A stretch of 64,000 nt of DNA from Prorocentrum cordatum (Eukaryota; Sar; Dinophyceae; Prorocentrales; Prorocentraceae): positions 936,174 through 1,000,173 of the forward strand of contig CAUYUJ010014205.1 in the NCBI GenBank assembly GCA_963575745.1, given 5' to 3'. The position numbers and the translations under genes are program-made. The first letter of the stretch is position 1; each line of letters begins with the position of its first letter. The notes beneath the pieces are model-generated. The model did not search any database and was not told the origin of the DNA. It saw nothing but the letters and a program-made list of their open reading frames with translations. Positions 28,620 to 39,507 of this stretch are shown in pieces.

Positions 28620-29308
28620 TGAACGCCCTGCGGGGGAATAACCAATCCGTGTCCCCAATCCGTAGGCGTATGAGGACACCACGCAGCTCGCAGAGCTGCG
28701 GCGACCGTTGTGTGGCTGTCCCCACTTATGGTACGCAACACATGCACTTACGTAAGTATGTAATGTAATCCCATATATATGTAGACAGTGTACCTGGATA
28801 ATAGAAGACACCAGCCCAGAGAAGAACTGAAGTACAACATAATCCAATTGCTGACACACGCGATCCAAATAATAACCATTGAATACGGATATAAACCATT
28901 GTCGGAGGAATTGGGTGCCTGTGGTTTCTTGTGTCGGTGGTCCAGCGCACGCTGCCGCATGCTTGCCATAGCCAACACCATTTTTGTCCAAATAGTCGTG
29001 GTCCTCCTAGTGAGGTCCTCCGTCGGCCAGCCCAGCTGGCGGGTGAGGTCAGCCGTTGGTACCGCGATACCTTGCCGGAGGTCGGCGTGAGCTGTGCACA
29101 CCCAGTGCGCGTGGTCGAGCGTCGGGACGCGCTGCTCACCGCAGTGGTCGCAGGTGGTCGAGACCTCCTCGCCTTGGTTGGACTGCAGCAGGGCGTCCGA
29201 GACCACGCAGCCGCAGAGGGCGGCGGCGATGTGTGAGGCGAGGATTGGGTTAGCTTTCCGTGCTTCCTGTGCCGCGCGCACGGCAGCAGCTGGGAAAGGG
29301 CACTCCGG
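28620..29308 (-). mobile_element. 5'-truncated LINE copy B inside copia element 2
   Basis: Repeats the 3' part of copy A (27056-27750) with few changes: RAAQEARKANPILASHIAA, CDHCGEQRVPTLDHAHWVC, then the same 3' untranslated region ending at GTTATTCCC/GCAGGGCG. A and B lie head to tail and share the sequence at their 3' ends (GGGCGTTCAAGA), consistent with two rounds of insertion at one site or with template jumping. Confidence 0.75.
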
Positions 29309-30139
29309 CCGCCTCCTTCAGCTCGCACGGCGCCCTGCCGTCGGCTGCCCGCTGGCCTCGGTTCAGCATCGAGCCAGCGCGCCACGCCAGCCAGGGCAGA
29401 ACTGGATGACTCTGCCCAAACCCCGCCCTGCAGCTCCTCCGCCGCGCGCCGCAGCGCGCGCGCGAGGCCCTCGACGTCTCGCGCCGCTCCTTCTGTGAGC
29501 CCGTTGCTCTGGGACTCGCCCGCGGCAGACTCCTCGGTCATGGCCGTGGCGCCGTTCTCCTTGAGCCGCGCCGCTGCTGCGGCCTTCAGGGACACGATGG
29601 GCTTCTCCTGGTCCGACTTCAAGTGCATCTTCGCATGGTCCATCTGCGCGCAGAGCCTCGCCAACGTCTCCACGTTGAAGGGGTGCGTCAGCCCCTTGCT
29701 CGGCAGTACCTCGCTCGAAATCCATCGAATCGCCGAGTCGCGCGCCGCCGGGGTCGGCGAGGAGCCGTTTTCGCCGTCCTGGCTGCCGCCCAAATACGCG
29801 TAGTCCAACGCGACGATGGGCGCTCCGTCTTCCGCGCGGTCGCACGGCTTACGTGGGGCCGCGCGCCCGCGGCCCGCCGCGCAGCGGCGGCGCCGCGCTC
29901 GGAAGGGGACGCGGCTCACCTCGTGATCCATCTTCTGCTGCTCCGTGGGCTCCCACGGTCTCCTCGCAGCCCTTCACTGGGGCCTCCGCCTCGCTCTCGC
30001 CGCCCCCGCCCGGCCGCGCCGGGGGGCGCTGCTCGCCGCCCTCGCCCAGCTGTGCCGGTGAAGGCTGCTCGCCGTATGGGGTCCTTGACGACTGGGGGGG
30101 GCTCATCGTCTCCACCTCCATGCAACGGGCAGATCTCAC
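29309..30139 (-). pseudogene. Integrase catalytic core of copia element 2
   Basis: The frame 28726-29931 encodes a zinc-domain remnant HEVSRVPFRARRRRCAAGRG (the usual WC is replaced by RR), PIVALDYAYLGG (first catalytic Asp), SAIRWISSEVLPSKG, HLKSDQEKPIVSLKAAA (second Asp, in MHLKSDQE) and TEESAAGESQSNGLTEGAA (Glu region). These follow the layout of copia integrases. The core is interrupted at 29309 by LINE copy B; the C-terminal domain continues at 27055. The segment upstream (29932-30139) has no assignable motif. Loss of the zinc-domain Cys is a sign of decay. Confidence 0.7.
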
Positions 30140-30169
30140 TGCCCTCCGCGAGAGCTGGGCTTACAGCGG

Positions 30170-30944
30170 TCAGGCCTGCCGGGTGAAACCCGACGGCCTC
30201 TGGCCCAGCACCTCGCGCGCCTTCGCGCGCGGGTAGACGTCCATCTCGTGCACGCTGTTGCGCCTCACGAAGTTGATCTCCTGCCCTGTGCTCTCGTTCC
30301 TCGCGAAGCTCCGCTCGCGGCCGAAGACGATCGCATGCCCTGCGTCGACCATCTCCGAGACCGAGGCCAGCCTCTTTGTCACATGGGCCACCCTCGCCTT
30401 GATGCCCTCGAACACGCGCGCGCCGCCCGCGGCGGTGATCTCGCCCGCGAGCTCGCGCGTGCAGCAGTCGGGGACCCAGCCACCGTCAGCCGCGCGGTAG
30501 CCCTCGCCCCTCCTGCTCATCTCGTTATCCACCAACGGGTAGTCTGCGAAGCTCTCCATGGTCATCACCGTCGTCGCCGCGCTGGAGTCCACAACCATCG
30601 CGAGCTTCCGAGGGCCGCGAGCGACCGCTCCCAGTTCCAGCAGCTTGCCGTAGAGCTCCTCGCTCGCGATCCCGTTGTCCTGCAGCAGGTCGCAGGCCTC
30701 CTGCGCCGCGCTGCCTTTGTTCAGGGCGTTGAGGAAGAGCCCGCGGATGGCCTTCTCGGGCTCCGGCTCGCGGCCTGCCTCGACAGCGGGGACCTCGCGC
30801 TGCTTGCAGTGCTTGGCGATGTGGCCCGGCTTGTTGCGCTTGTCACGCGCGCTGCTCTGGGCCGCGCCCAGCGCCAGCGCCGCCGCCCGAGCCTCCTCCG
30901 CCACCGCGGCCTCCCTTGCTGGCCTTGCCGTCGTCTCCCCTGGC
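30170..30944 (-). CDS. Aspartic protease region of copia element 2
   Basis: Encodes KLAMVVDSSAATTVMTMES, where the catalytic motif D-S/T-G reads DSS, so the glycine is replaced. It is followed by YRAADGGWVPDCC and a later VSEMVDAGHAIVFGRERSF, typical for the flap and end of copia proteases. Upstream is KRNKPGHIAKHCKQ, the second half of what looks like a second zinc knuckle whose first two Cys are lost. The ORF reads from 31120 in a frame different from the gag ORF, which stops at a TAG (30945-30947), so a frameshift between gag and protease is either a mutation or a programmed site. No slippery sequence is obvious, apart from the GGC-rich tract. Confidence 0.65.
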
Positions 30945-32120
30945 CTAGCCACCGCCGCCGCCGCCGCCGCCCTTGCCCTTGTCTGTGAACCAGCAGTCCT
31001 TCTTGAGGTGCCCCTGGCGGCCGCAGTTGCGGCACGGCCCGACCGGCTTCGGAGGCTGAGGGTAGCCATGGCCGTTTCCCTTCTTGCCACCCTTCCCTCC
31101 TCCTTTGCCCCCGAAGGCACCGAGCTCCATTGGCATCGCTCCTCCTGGAGTCGCCGCCGCTGCTGCCTGAGCTCGGCGCGCGTTCGCGATCTCCTCGCGG
31201 AACTGCACCCGTTGCTCGATCCGTTCCGCGTTCATGATCATGTGCTGCTTCGGCGGGCTGTCTGGCAACCTCTGCAGCACGATCCCGATTTTGATGGCGT
31301 TGCTCAGCTGTTCGCCCGTCTGGCCTTCGTAGACTGAGATCTCGCGCTCAAAGGCCTCCATCCTCGTGATGAGCTCGCCGCTGAAGTCCCAGCTGAGCAG
31401 CTGCATCAGGAGGCCCGCGTACCTCGTGCGCACCTGAGGCTCGTAGCGGTGGTTCAGTTGCCGCCACGCCTCTAGGCCCTCCAGCGCACCTGAATTCAGC
31501 ACCACGTCAAGGCGTCAAGGGCCTGGGCCCTGCACGTCTGCACAAGCCAGTAGTGCAACTGGCGGCTGATCTCCACGTCGTCATCCTCCAAGGTCGCGTT
31601 GAGCATGGGGGCCGCCGCCCTCGCAGGTCGCTGGAGCGCCTCGGCCATGCGAGGGTTGGTCGCCCCGGCGTGCGCCCCGAAACCCACCGACCAGTCTCGC
31701 CACTCCGTGCCGTCGAAGTGATCTGGCTTGCCTATCGTCCGAACCTCTGCGGCCCAGCGCTCTGCCGCCGGCGCCGCTGCCTCCCGCTGTGCGGGTGCAG
31801 CCGCCCGCGCCTCGTCCGCTGCCTGCCGCGCCTGCGCGGCCCTCCTCTCGCCGCGGTGAGTTCCTGCTGCATCGCGTGCATCTGCGCCAGCAGGTCACGC
31901 AGAACCTGCTCCGCCATCACTGCCGCTGCCTCGCAGCACGGTTTGGGCGCCCTCCTAGCACCCTGAGCTCGTTCAGGTCGTGGCCAGGAGCAGCCCAGAT
32001 CTTCCTCAGCCTTGCCACCCACCTGAGCTTCCTCGCGAAGCAAGCCCAGGCTGTGACCAGCGCCGCTCGGCGCAGCTCGAGAGCCTCCTGGCTCGTGTGC
32101 TCGGCAGCAGCCCAGGCGCG
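30945..32120 (-). pseudogene. Gag of copia element 2
   Basis: Spread over three frames. The start is probably MAEQVLRDLLAQMHAMQQEL (near 31920), a coiled-coil-like opening, then KPDHFDGTEWRDWS and NATLEDDDVEISRQLHYWLV (31496-31687 frame). After another shift at about 31500 the frame 30945-31505 gives SGALEGLEAWRQLNHRYEPQ, LLSWDFSGELITRMEAFERE and a zinc knuckle CRNCGRQGHLKKDCW (CX2CX4HX4C), followed by a Gly run. The W-R-x-L-x-x-R-Y segment and knuckle identify copia-type Gag. A 5' leader with an alternative upstream ATG at 32226 inside the LTR is unlikely to be used. Confidence 0.7.
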
Positions 32121-32141
32121 TCGGCAGCACAGCGAGAGCCA

Positions 32142-32155
32142 CCGCTGAGCTACCA
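32142..32155 (-). other. Primer-binding site of copia element 2
   Basis: TGGTAGCTCAGCGG on the minus strand, immediately inside the 5' LTR. It shares TGGTAG with copia element 1. Confidence 0.7.
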
Positions 32156-32229
32156 TGGATGAATATTTTCTTGGCTATGCCAAAACCGCTTGATCCATCA
32201 TGGCCACGACGGACATGCATATCCAACCA
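32156..32229 (-). repeat. 5' LTR (74 bp) of copia element 2
   Basis: 71 of 74 positions match the 3' LTR. Differences are at the fifth base, a C/A in AATCTTT/AATATTT and a C/A in GGACCTGC/GGACATGC. Confidence 0.85.
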
Positions 32230-34430
32230 GAAAGCCGCTTGAGAAAAACAATTCTTTCACTCGCACGCTGGGCGCCAACATTCGGCCATGCAATGTGAAA
32301 GAAAACGCGGGTAACGCGTGTCACCACGAAAACCGCGTGAGAAAAACATAACGGTTCCTCTCGTATTCTAGACGCCAACATGGGGCGATACAATGTGAAA
32401 CAACACGCGGGCGACGCGTGTCACCCCGAAAACCGCGTGATACAAAACAAGCGTTTCACCCGTACTCTGGTCGCCAACGTGGGGCCATACAATGTGATAC
32501 AACATGCGGGTGACACGTGTCAACACGAAAACCGCGTGAGACAAGAATCAACTGTTTCAATCGGAGTCTGGATGACAACACGGGTTACACGGGTCACCCC
32601 GAAAACCGCGTGAGAATAACCAATTGGTTCATTCCTATTCTGGGCGGCAGAAGAATGGGGCCACACAGTGCGAAATACCACACGGCTCACACGGGTCACC
32701 CCGAACATCGCGCGAAGAAAACACATTGTTTCACTCGCCTTCTGGTCGCCAACATGGGGCCATACAGTGTGAAACAAACACGCGGGTGACACGTATCACG
32801 TCGAATACCGTGTGAGAACAACAACTGTTCCACTCGTATTCTGGACGCCAAAACGGGGCCATACAATGCGGAATAACAAACGGGTGACACGCGTCACCTC
32901 TCCTGAAAACAGCGAGAGAAAAACAAGGTGTTTCACTCATACGACGACACATGTTACCCCGAAAACCGAGTGAGCCAAATCAACTGTTTCACTCGTATTC
33001 TGGACGCCAGGATGGGGCCGAACGTGTGAAACAACACGCGGGTGACACGCGTCACCCCGAAAACCGCGTGCGTAAAACCAATTGTGTTACTCGTATTCTG
33101 GGCCCCAACATTGAGGCCATACGATGTGAAGAAACACGCGGGTGACATGTGTCACCCCGAAAACCGCGAGAACAAATTGTTTCAGTCGCATTCTGGACGC
33201 CAGGATGGTGTCATACAGTGCGACACAACACACGGTTGACACGTGCCACCCCGAAAACCGCTCGAGATAAACTAATTGTTTCACTCGTATCCTGGACGCC
33301 AACATGGGAGAGAGCGTGATCCACCGCCGCTTTACTGTGGAAAATTGCGCCCTTTTCCTTGGTCGTTTTCTCGACGCCAACATGGGGCCATACAGCGTGG
33401 AACAACACGCGGGTGACACGTGTCACCCCGAAAACCGTCGGAGAAAAGAACCACTTGTTTCACTCGCATTCTGGACGCCAACATGGGGCCCTACAGTGCG
33501 AAACAACACACGGGTGACACGTGTCAGTCCGAAAACCGCGTGAGAAAAACCAATTGTTTCAGTCGCTTTTTGGACGCCAACATGGGGTCACACAGTGTGA
33601 AGTATCACACGGGTGACGCGCGTCACCCTGAAAACAGCGCGAGAATCACCCGTTGTTTCATTCGTATTCTGGGCGACAATATGGGGCCATACAATGTGGA
33701 ACAGCACGCGGCCCCGAAAACCGCGTGAGACAACCAATTGTTTTACTCACATTCTGGGCCCCAACATGGGTCCACACAGCGTGGAACAACACACGGGTGA
33801 CAAGTGTCACCCCGAAAATCGCGCGAGAAAAACAAATTGTTTCACTCGTATTCTGAACGCCAATATGGGGCCATACAATTCGAAACAACACACGGGTGAC
33901 ACGCGTCACCCCGGCAACCGCGCGGGGAAAAACAACACGCTGGTTCACTCGTAGTCTGATCGCCAACATGGGGCCGGACAGTGTGAAACAACGCACGGGT
34001 AACGCGTGCCACCCCGAAATCCGCGTGAACAAAAAGTTTGTTTCACTCGCACTCTGGGCGCCAACATGAGGCCATACAGCGTGGAACAACGCACGGGTGA
34101 CACGTGCCACCCCGAAAACCGCGCGAGAAAAACAATTGTTTCATTCGTATGTTTGGCGCCAGCATGGGACTATATACTGTGCAACAACACGCGGGTGACA
34201 CAAAACGATCGGGAAAACACTACAGCTTCACTCGCAATCTGGACGCCAACATGGGGCCACACAGTGTGAAACAACACACGGGTAACACGTGTCATCCCGA
34301 AATCCGCGTGAGAAAAAAAAACACTGTTTCACCCGTATTCTGGACGCCAACATGGGGCCACACAGCGCGAAACAACGCGCGGGTGACGCGCGTCACGCCG
34401 AAAAGTGTTTGAGAAAATCAGACTGGCGAG
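32230..34430. repeat. Palindromic satellite, main array (about 97-bp unit)
   Basis: About 22 units. Each has a palindromic core of the type GGGTGACACGTGTCACCC, then CGAAAACCGCGTGAGAAAAA, a TTTCACTCGTATTCTGG segment, and GCCAACATGGGGCC with a short tail to the next core. Units diverge mostly in the middle of the palindrome and in the A-rich spacer. Open frames in both directions are repeat by-products. One unit near 33310-33365 contains unrelated sequence. Confidence 0.88.
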
Positions 34431-36530
34431 GAACCCAACCATATGCAGCTGCGAGTGCCGCATTGTGGGTGCCGATGTCGGTGGAGCTCCCTATGGGGCC
34501 ACGAAACGTGCGAGGGGTGCGCCGAAATCGATGGCGCGGACGCATGCGGACACCGCCACTGGGGGCTTCGGTGGAGCTCCCTACGGGGCCACGAAGCGTT
34601 GCCCTGGGTGGGGGAGACGCATACGAACTGCGCTATTGGGACCTTCGTTGGAGCCCCTGCTGGGGCTACGGAGCGCTGTCATTGGTGGGGGAGACGCATG
34701 CGAACTGCGCCACTGCCGCCTTCGGTGGAGTTCCCTATGGGGCCACGAAGCGCTGTCCTGGGCGGGGGAGACGCATGCGAACGGTGCCACTGGGACCTTC
34801 GGTGGAGCTCCCTATGAGGCCACGAAACACTGTCCTGGGCCAGGGAGACGCATGCGAATGGTGCCACTGGGGCTTTCTGTGGAGCTCCTCATGGGGCCAC
34901 GAAGCGCTGTGAACGGTGCCGCTGGGGCCTTATTGTGGAACTCCCAATCAATGGAACCGCGACGTGCAGTACTGGGTGGTGGACGACGCTTGCGGGCGGT
35001 GCCACTGGGGTCTTTCTGTGGGGCTCCCTGTGGGGCCACGAAGCGCTGTCCTGGTTGGGGGGGACGCTGCGAACGGTGCCACTGGGGCCTTCGGTGGAGC
35101 TCCCTACGGGGCCACGAAGCGTTGTCATGGGTGGCGGTGACGCATGCGGACCCTGCAACTGGGGCCTTCGGTGGAACTCCCAGTGGGGCCACGAACCGTG
35201 TGAGGGGTGTGCCTACATGGGTGGCGTTGACGCATAAGGACCCTGCCCAGTGGAGCCTTCGGTGGAGCTCTCCATGGGCCGACGAAGCGCTGTCCTGGGT
35301 GGCGCTGACGCAAACGGCCTGTGCACTTGGAGCCTTCGGTGGAGCTCCATGTGGGGCCCCGAAGCGCTGTCCTGGGTGGCGTTGACGCCCTTCGGTGGAG
35401 CTCCCTATGGGGCCACGAAGCGCGGTCCTGGGTGGCGTTGACGCACGCAGCCTGTGCCACTGGAGCCTTCGGTGGGGCTCCCTATGGGGCCACAAAGCGC
35501 CGTCCTGGCTGGAGCCTTCGGTGGAGCTCCCTATGGGGCCACGAAGCGCTGTCCTGGGTGGCGTTGGCGCATGCGGCCTGTGCCACTGGAGCCTTCGGTG
35601 GAGCTCCCTATGGGGCCACGAAACGCTGTCCTGGGTGTTGTTGACGCATGCGGCCTGTGCCACTGGAGCCTTCGGTGGAGCTCCCTGTGGGGCCACGAAG
35701 CGCTGTCCTGGGTGGCGTTGGCGCATGCGGCCTGTGCCACTGGAGCCTTCGGTGGAGCTCCCTATGGGGTCACGGAGCGCTGTCCTGGGTGGCGTTGACG
35801 CATGCGGCCTGTGCCACTGGAGCCTTCGGTGGAGTTCCCTATGGGACCACGAAGCGCTGTCCTGGGTGTTGTTGACGCATGCGGCCTGTGCCACTGGAGC
35901 CTTCGGTGGAGCTCCCTGTGGGGCCACGAAACGCTGTCCTGGGTGGCGTTGACGCATGCGGCCTGTGCCACTGGAGCCTTCAGTGGAGCTCCTTATGGGG
36001 CCACGAAACGCTGTCCTGGGTGGCGTTGACGCATGCGGTCTGTGCCACTGGAGCCTTCGGTGGAGCCCCCTATGGGGCCACGAAGCGCTGTCCTGGGTGG
36101 CGTTGGCGCATGCGGCCTGTGCCACTGGAGCCTTCGGTGGAGCTCCCTATGGGGCCACGAAGCGCTGTCCTGGGTTGCCGGTCTGTGCCACTGGAGCCTT
36201 CGGTGGGGCTCCCTATGGGGTCACGGAGCGCTGTCCTGGGTGGCGTTGACGCATGCGGCCTGTGCCACTGGAGCCTTCGGTGGAGCTCCTTATGGGGCCA
36301 CGAAGCGCGGTCCTTGGTGGCGTTGACGCACGCAGCCTGTGCCTCTGGAGCCTTCGGTGGGGCTCCCTATGGGGCCACGAAGCGCCGTCCTGGCTGGAGC
36401 CTTCGGTGGAGCTCCCTATGGGGCCACGAAACGCTGTCCTGGGTGGCGTTGGCGCATGCTGCCTGTGCCACTGGAACCTTCGGTGGAGCTCCCTACAGGG
36501 CCACGAACCGTGTGAGGGGTGTGCCGGAAT
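34431..36530. repeat. GGTGGAGCTCC satellite, subfamily I (77-bp unit)
   Basis: Starts with a 50-base lead-in (ACCCAACCATATGCAGCTGC) also found at 36728. The regular part (35400-36480) has a 77-bp period: core GGTGGAGCTCCCTATGGGG, CCACGAAGCGCTGTCCTGGG, and CATGCGGCCTGTGCCACTGG. The first kilobase is more diverged. 77 is not a multiple of three, so the long ORFs cycle through frames and do not mark a gene. Confidence 0.88.
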
Positions 36531-36656
36531 GTGTGGGATGATGCTGATGATGACGATGACGATGACGAGGCGGATGGGAAGAGGGAGGAGGGGGAGGAGG
36601 AGGAGAGAAAAGGAGGAGGAGGAGGAGGATGAGGAGGAGGAGGAGGAGGAGAAGGA
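36531..36656. repeat. GATGAT then GGAGGA microsatellites
   Basis: GATGATGCTGATGATGACGA followed by purine-only GGAGGA/GAGGAG. It is the complete, uninterrupted form of the module into which the LINE and YR element 2 inserted elsewhere. Confidence 0.85.
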
Positions 36657-36710
36657 GACGCGGGGCGCTGTCTCTTCAAAACGAGGACCCAACACCACAG
36701 GATGGTTGGG
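36657..36710. repeat. 54-bp recurrent element, copy a
   Basis: GACGCGGGGCGCTGTCTCTT, CAAAACGAGGACCCAACACC and ACAGGATGGTTGGG in order. Copies occur at 42747, 51670 and 54756, always after a purine microsatellite, plus a partial inverted copy at 61150-61178. Confidence 0.85.
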
Positions 36711-37430
36711 AAAATTCGCTTGACGAAGGACCCAACCATATGCAGCTGCGAGTACCACATTGTGGGTACTGCTTTCGGTGGAGCTCCCTGTGGGGTCACG
36801 AGCCGTGTGAGGGGTGCCAAAATGGTCGCGGTCCCCGCATGTGGCCTGTGCCACTGGGGCCTTCGGTGGAGCTTCCTGTGGGGCCACGAACCGTGTGAGG
36901 GGTGTGCCAAAATGGGTGGCGGTCCCTGCGTGCGGCCTGTGCCAAAAGGCCTTCGGTGCAACTCCCTGGGGGGGCACGAACCGTGTGAAGGGTGTGCCAA
37001 ATGGGTGGCGGTCCCCGCATGCGGTCTGTGCCGCTGGGGCCTTCGGTGGAGCTCCCTGTGGGGCCACGAACCTTGTGAAAAGTGTGCCAAAATGGGTGCG
37101 GTCATCGCATGCGCTTGTGCCGCTGCGGCCTTCGGTGGAGCTCCCTGTGGGGCCACGAACCTTGTGAAAAGTGTGCCAAAATGGGTGCGGTCCCCGCATG
37201 CGGACTGTGCCGCTGGGGTCTTCGGTGAGGAGTGTGCCAAAATGGTCGCGGTCCCCGCGTGCGGCCTGTGCCACTGGGGCCTTCGGTGCAGCTCCCTGTG
37301 GGGCCACGAACCGTGTGAGGGGTGTGCCAAAATGGGTGCGATCCCCGCGTGCGGCCTATGCCACTGGGGCCTTCGGTGGAGCTCCCTATGGGGCCACGAA
37401 CCGTTTGAGGGATGCGCCCAAATGGGTGGG
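36711..37430. repeat. GGTGGAGCTCC satellite, subfamily II (about 90-bp unit)
   Basis: Lead-in as at 34431, then units starting at 36775, 36863, 36953 and 37043 with the same core but a spacer reading GTGTGCCAAAATGGGTGCGG and CCCCGCATGCGGCCTGTGCC. Ends in GGGATGATGCTGATGG. Confidence 0.85.
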
Positions 37431-37498
37431 ATGATGCTGATGGTGACGATGAGGAGGAGGAGGAGGAGGAGGAGGAGGAGGAGGAGGAGGAGGAGGTG
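37431..37498. repeat. GATGGT/GGAGGA microsatellite, left flank of the LINE
   Basis: GATGCTGATGGTGACGATG then uninterrupted GAGGAG to 37497, directly abutting the 3' end of the LINE. The microsatellite continues at 42683. Confidence 0.85.
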
Positions 37499-37547
37499 AA
37501 GCGTGGCCTGGAGGCGCAACAAGTTCACCGCCAGTGCGCCTCAGAGC

Positions 37548-39505
37548 TTACCGCTGAACCCAAAATCGTACATGGGGCCCCAGCAGTTGAAGGCGAATCG
37601 CTACCCTGACAGCTTCAGCGAGCCGTGGCACGTCCTGAGCAGCCAGCCTGGTGCAGCGACGGGCGGAAAATACCCGAAAGGCATAACAATAACATACAAT
37701 GAACGCAACATTGAAATCATCCCGATCAATATCACGAAACAATCCAAGCTTGACCCTGGGATCCCGGGGGACCTCGCGAGAGAGAACAACCGAGACAAGG
37801 GTCGAAAGCTTCGGGCACTCCAGGACATAGTGCGAAATTGAATCACTAGTCGAACCGCAGCCGAAACTGCAGCCCGAGTGTGGCCGCCTCATCCGGTGGG
37901 CAGTGGTCCACGCGCCGAGCCAAGATTTCAAAGTGGCGGAACGCCACGCGAACGGAAGCTGTCGCACGGCCGTTCTCATCTCCCCCCAGTCCACCAGCCC
38001 CACTCCGCCCCTCGGGAGAAACCATTTGGTGATCCTGCGATCCAGCGTGGCCCCGATCACGCGGCGAAAAAGAGCCTGTTGAAATATCGCCTGAAACTGT
38101 GATTGCCAACGGGACCTGCTTGCCGTATAGTGTCCGATGCCGCTGTTGGTCGAGCCAGCCTGGAACAGAGAGAGGCACTGACGACCTGGTTCTGACAGGC
38201 TGGCCGACGATGGAAAACCCTGGGCGGCAGATTCGAGGAGGAGGGCGATAGAGGGCGAGGTCCAGAAAGGAGGAGCGAGGGAGGGAGTGGAAAGCCATGC
38301 GGGGGCTCCAAATTGCCAAACGACGCGGCGCAATCGTCGGAGCTCTGCGGGCCACGACTGGAGCGACACAAGGGCGGCGCGCATCCTGGTAACGGCGCCA
38401 TATGCCCACATAGATTGGAAAGCAGGGCCTCCGAACTCTCCAAGTCCAAACCACCACTCCCAAGACAAAATCGAACTTGGGAACCTCCAGAGGGAGGCGA
38501 ACAAGTGACGCTCTTGGATGGCCATGCTTCTGTCTATCGGGAAAAGCTGGGCCTTGTACGACAGCACCGGGAGGCACCTGGTGTGGTAGTAGAACAGGTT
38601 CGTAGCGCCATCTGCGGTGGAGCGGCTGGCGGAGAGGACGCGTGCGCGTAGTTTACACCAGGGAGCCTCCCATTGGAGCTCCACCGACGCAGATGGGCCG
38701 AGCTCCACTCCGAGATAAGTGAGACTCCCCTGGATCCGGAACCCCGCCCAACCCGAATCGACCCGGGAAAGGAACTCCCGAGCGGCCAAGACCAGAGAGT
38801 CGCAAAACTCACCTATCAGAGGGACGACCTGGTATTTACAATTTTCCAAAGTCAGGCGAGCGAACACGCTCGCGAGCTTGAATATACGAGCCATCTGTAC
38901 AAAACCAACAAAATGGAAAAGTACGGCTCCGACATCATCGGCACACACCCTGCGAAATCCCAGGTGACGGCTCACAACCTTCAGCTCCATATCCCAGAGG
39001 AAAGGGTTTGAAGCGATCAGAAATAATGAGCCACTCAGGGGGCAGCCCTGTAGCACCCCTGCCGTCATGCAGAAGAGCGGAAGCAGCGGGCCGCCGTCGC
39101 AGAACCAACACAAGTTGAGGACGTAAAACTCTGCGATTGCTGCCTGGCACCCCCTAGGCAGCTTAACTGCCCGAGTCGCACGGAGGAGCCAATCCTGCCG
39201 AACGCTGGGGGGAAAGCCTGAGAGAAATCAAAAGACACCAACATTGGGAACCAATCTCGAGAGAGGGTTCCTGGCGGGGGGTCCTTTTTGAATGCTGCCG
39301 ATCCGAGCGAGCGAATCTCACGCAACGAGATTGTCAACGAAGGACCGCCCCCGCACAAATCCATTCTGCATCGAGGGGGGCATCTTTGCCACCGTGCCGA
39401 CAATGCAGCGGTTGATCGCCGATGCGACAGCCTTGTTCGATGTGTTTTTCAAGCCGAGCGGACGAGTATCCTGGGCAGCTCGCACGAGGGCCGATGCCCC
39501 CAACT
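37548..39505 (-). pseudogene. Reverse transcriptase and C-terminal Cys/His motif of the SL-LINE
   Basis: Three frames. 39318-39503: DTRPLGLKNTSNK and MQNGFVRGRSFVDNLV (RT motifs 1-2). 39065-39403: PMLVSFDFSQAFP (motif A Asp). After a shift in a C6 run near 39210: RQDWLLRATRAVKLPRGCQ, then 37548-39113: AGVLQGCPLSGSLFLIAS (motif B), FRRVCADDVGAVL (motif C, ADD at residues 58-60), GSLTYLGVELGPS, and near the end CSFGCGSTSDSISHYVLECP, a CCHC-type motif usual after LINE RTs. The last 521 codons are open. Catalytic residues are all visible, so the damage is three small frameshifts. Confidence 0.8.
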
Positions 39506-39507
39506 CG

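Larger units (their letters stand above)
23648..32229 (-). mobile_element. Ty1/copia-like LTR retrotransposon 2 with 74-bp LTRs
   Basis: An 8.6-kb element on the minus strand, bounded by 74-bp direct repeats (23648-23721, 32156-32229) that begin TGG and end CCA and differ at three positions. The pentamer GAAAG flanks it on both sides (23643-23647 and 32230-32234), a perfect target duplication. The minus strand reads TGGTAGCTCAGCGGT directly inside the 5' LTR (primer-binding site). Joining the flanks at GAAAG restores a satellite unit (CCCCGAAAG + CCGCTTGAGAAAAAC). Domain order is Gag, protease, integrase, Cys linker, methyltransferase-like, RT, RNase H. Two truncated LINE copies (27056-29308) interrupt the integrase, accounting for about 2.25 kb. 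Confidence 0.88.

Noticed and set aside
30945-32226. Use of the upstream ATG at 32226 inside the LTR as the Gag start of copia element 2
   Set aside because: The peptide before MAEQVLRDLL is encoded by LTR and primer-binding site and has no Gag-like feature.
23648-32229. TGG…CCA ends of copia element 2 as terminal inverted repeats of a DNA transposon
   Set aside because: The 74-bp sequences are direct repeats, with a primer-binding site and Gag-pol between them, so they are LTRs.
34405-36541. Several plus- and minus-strand ORFs of 200-440 codons with GAPYGATKRCPGW-like repeats
   Set aside because: They follow the 77-bp satellite, switch frames each unit, and contain no domain; the same applies to 52980-54624.
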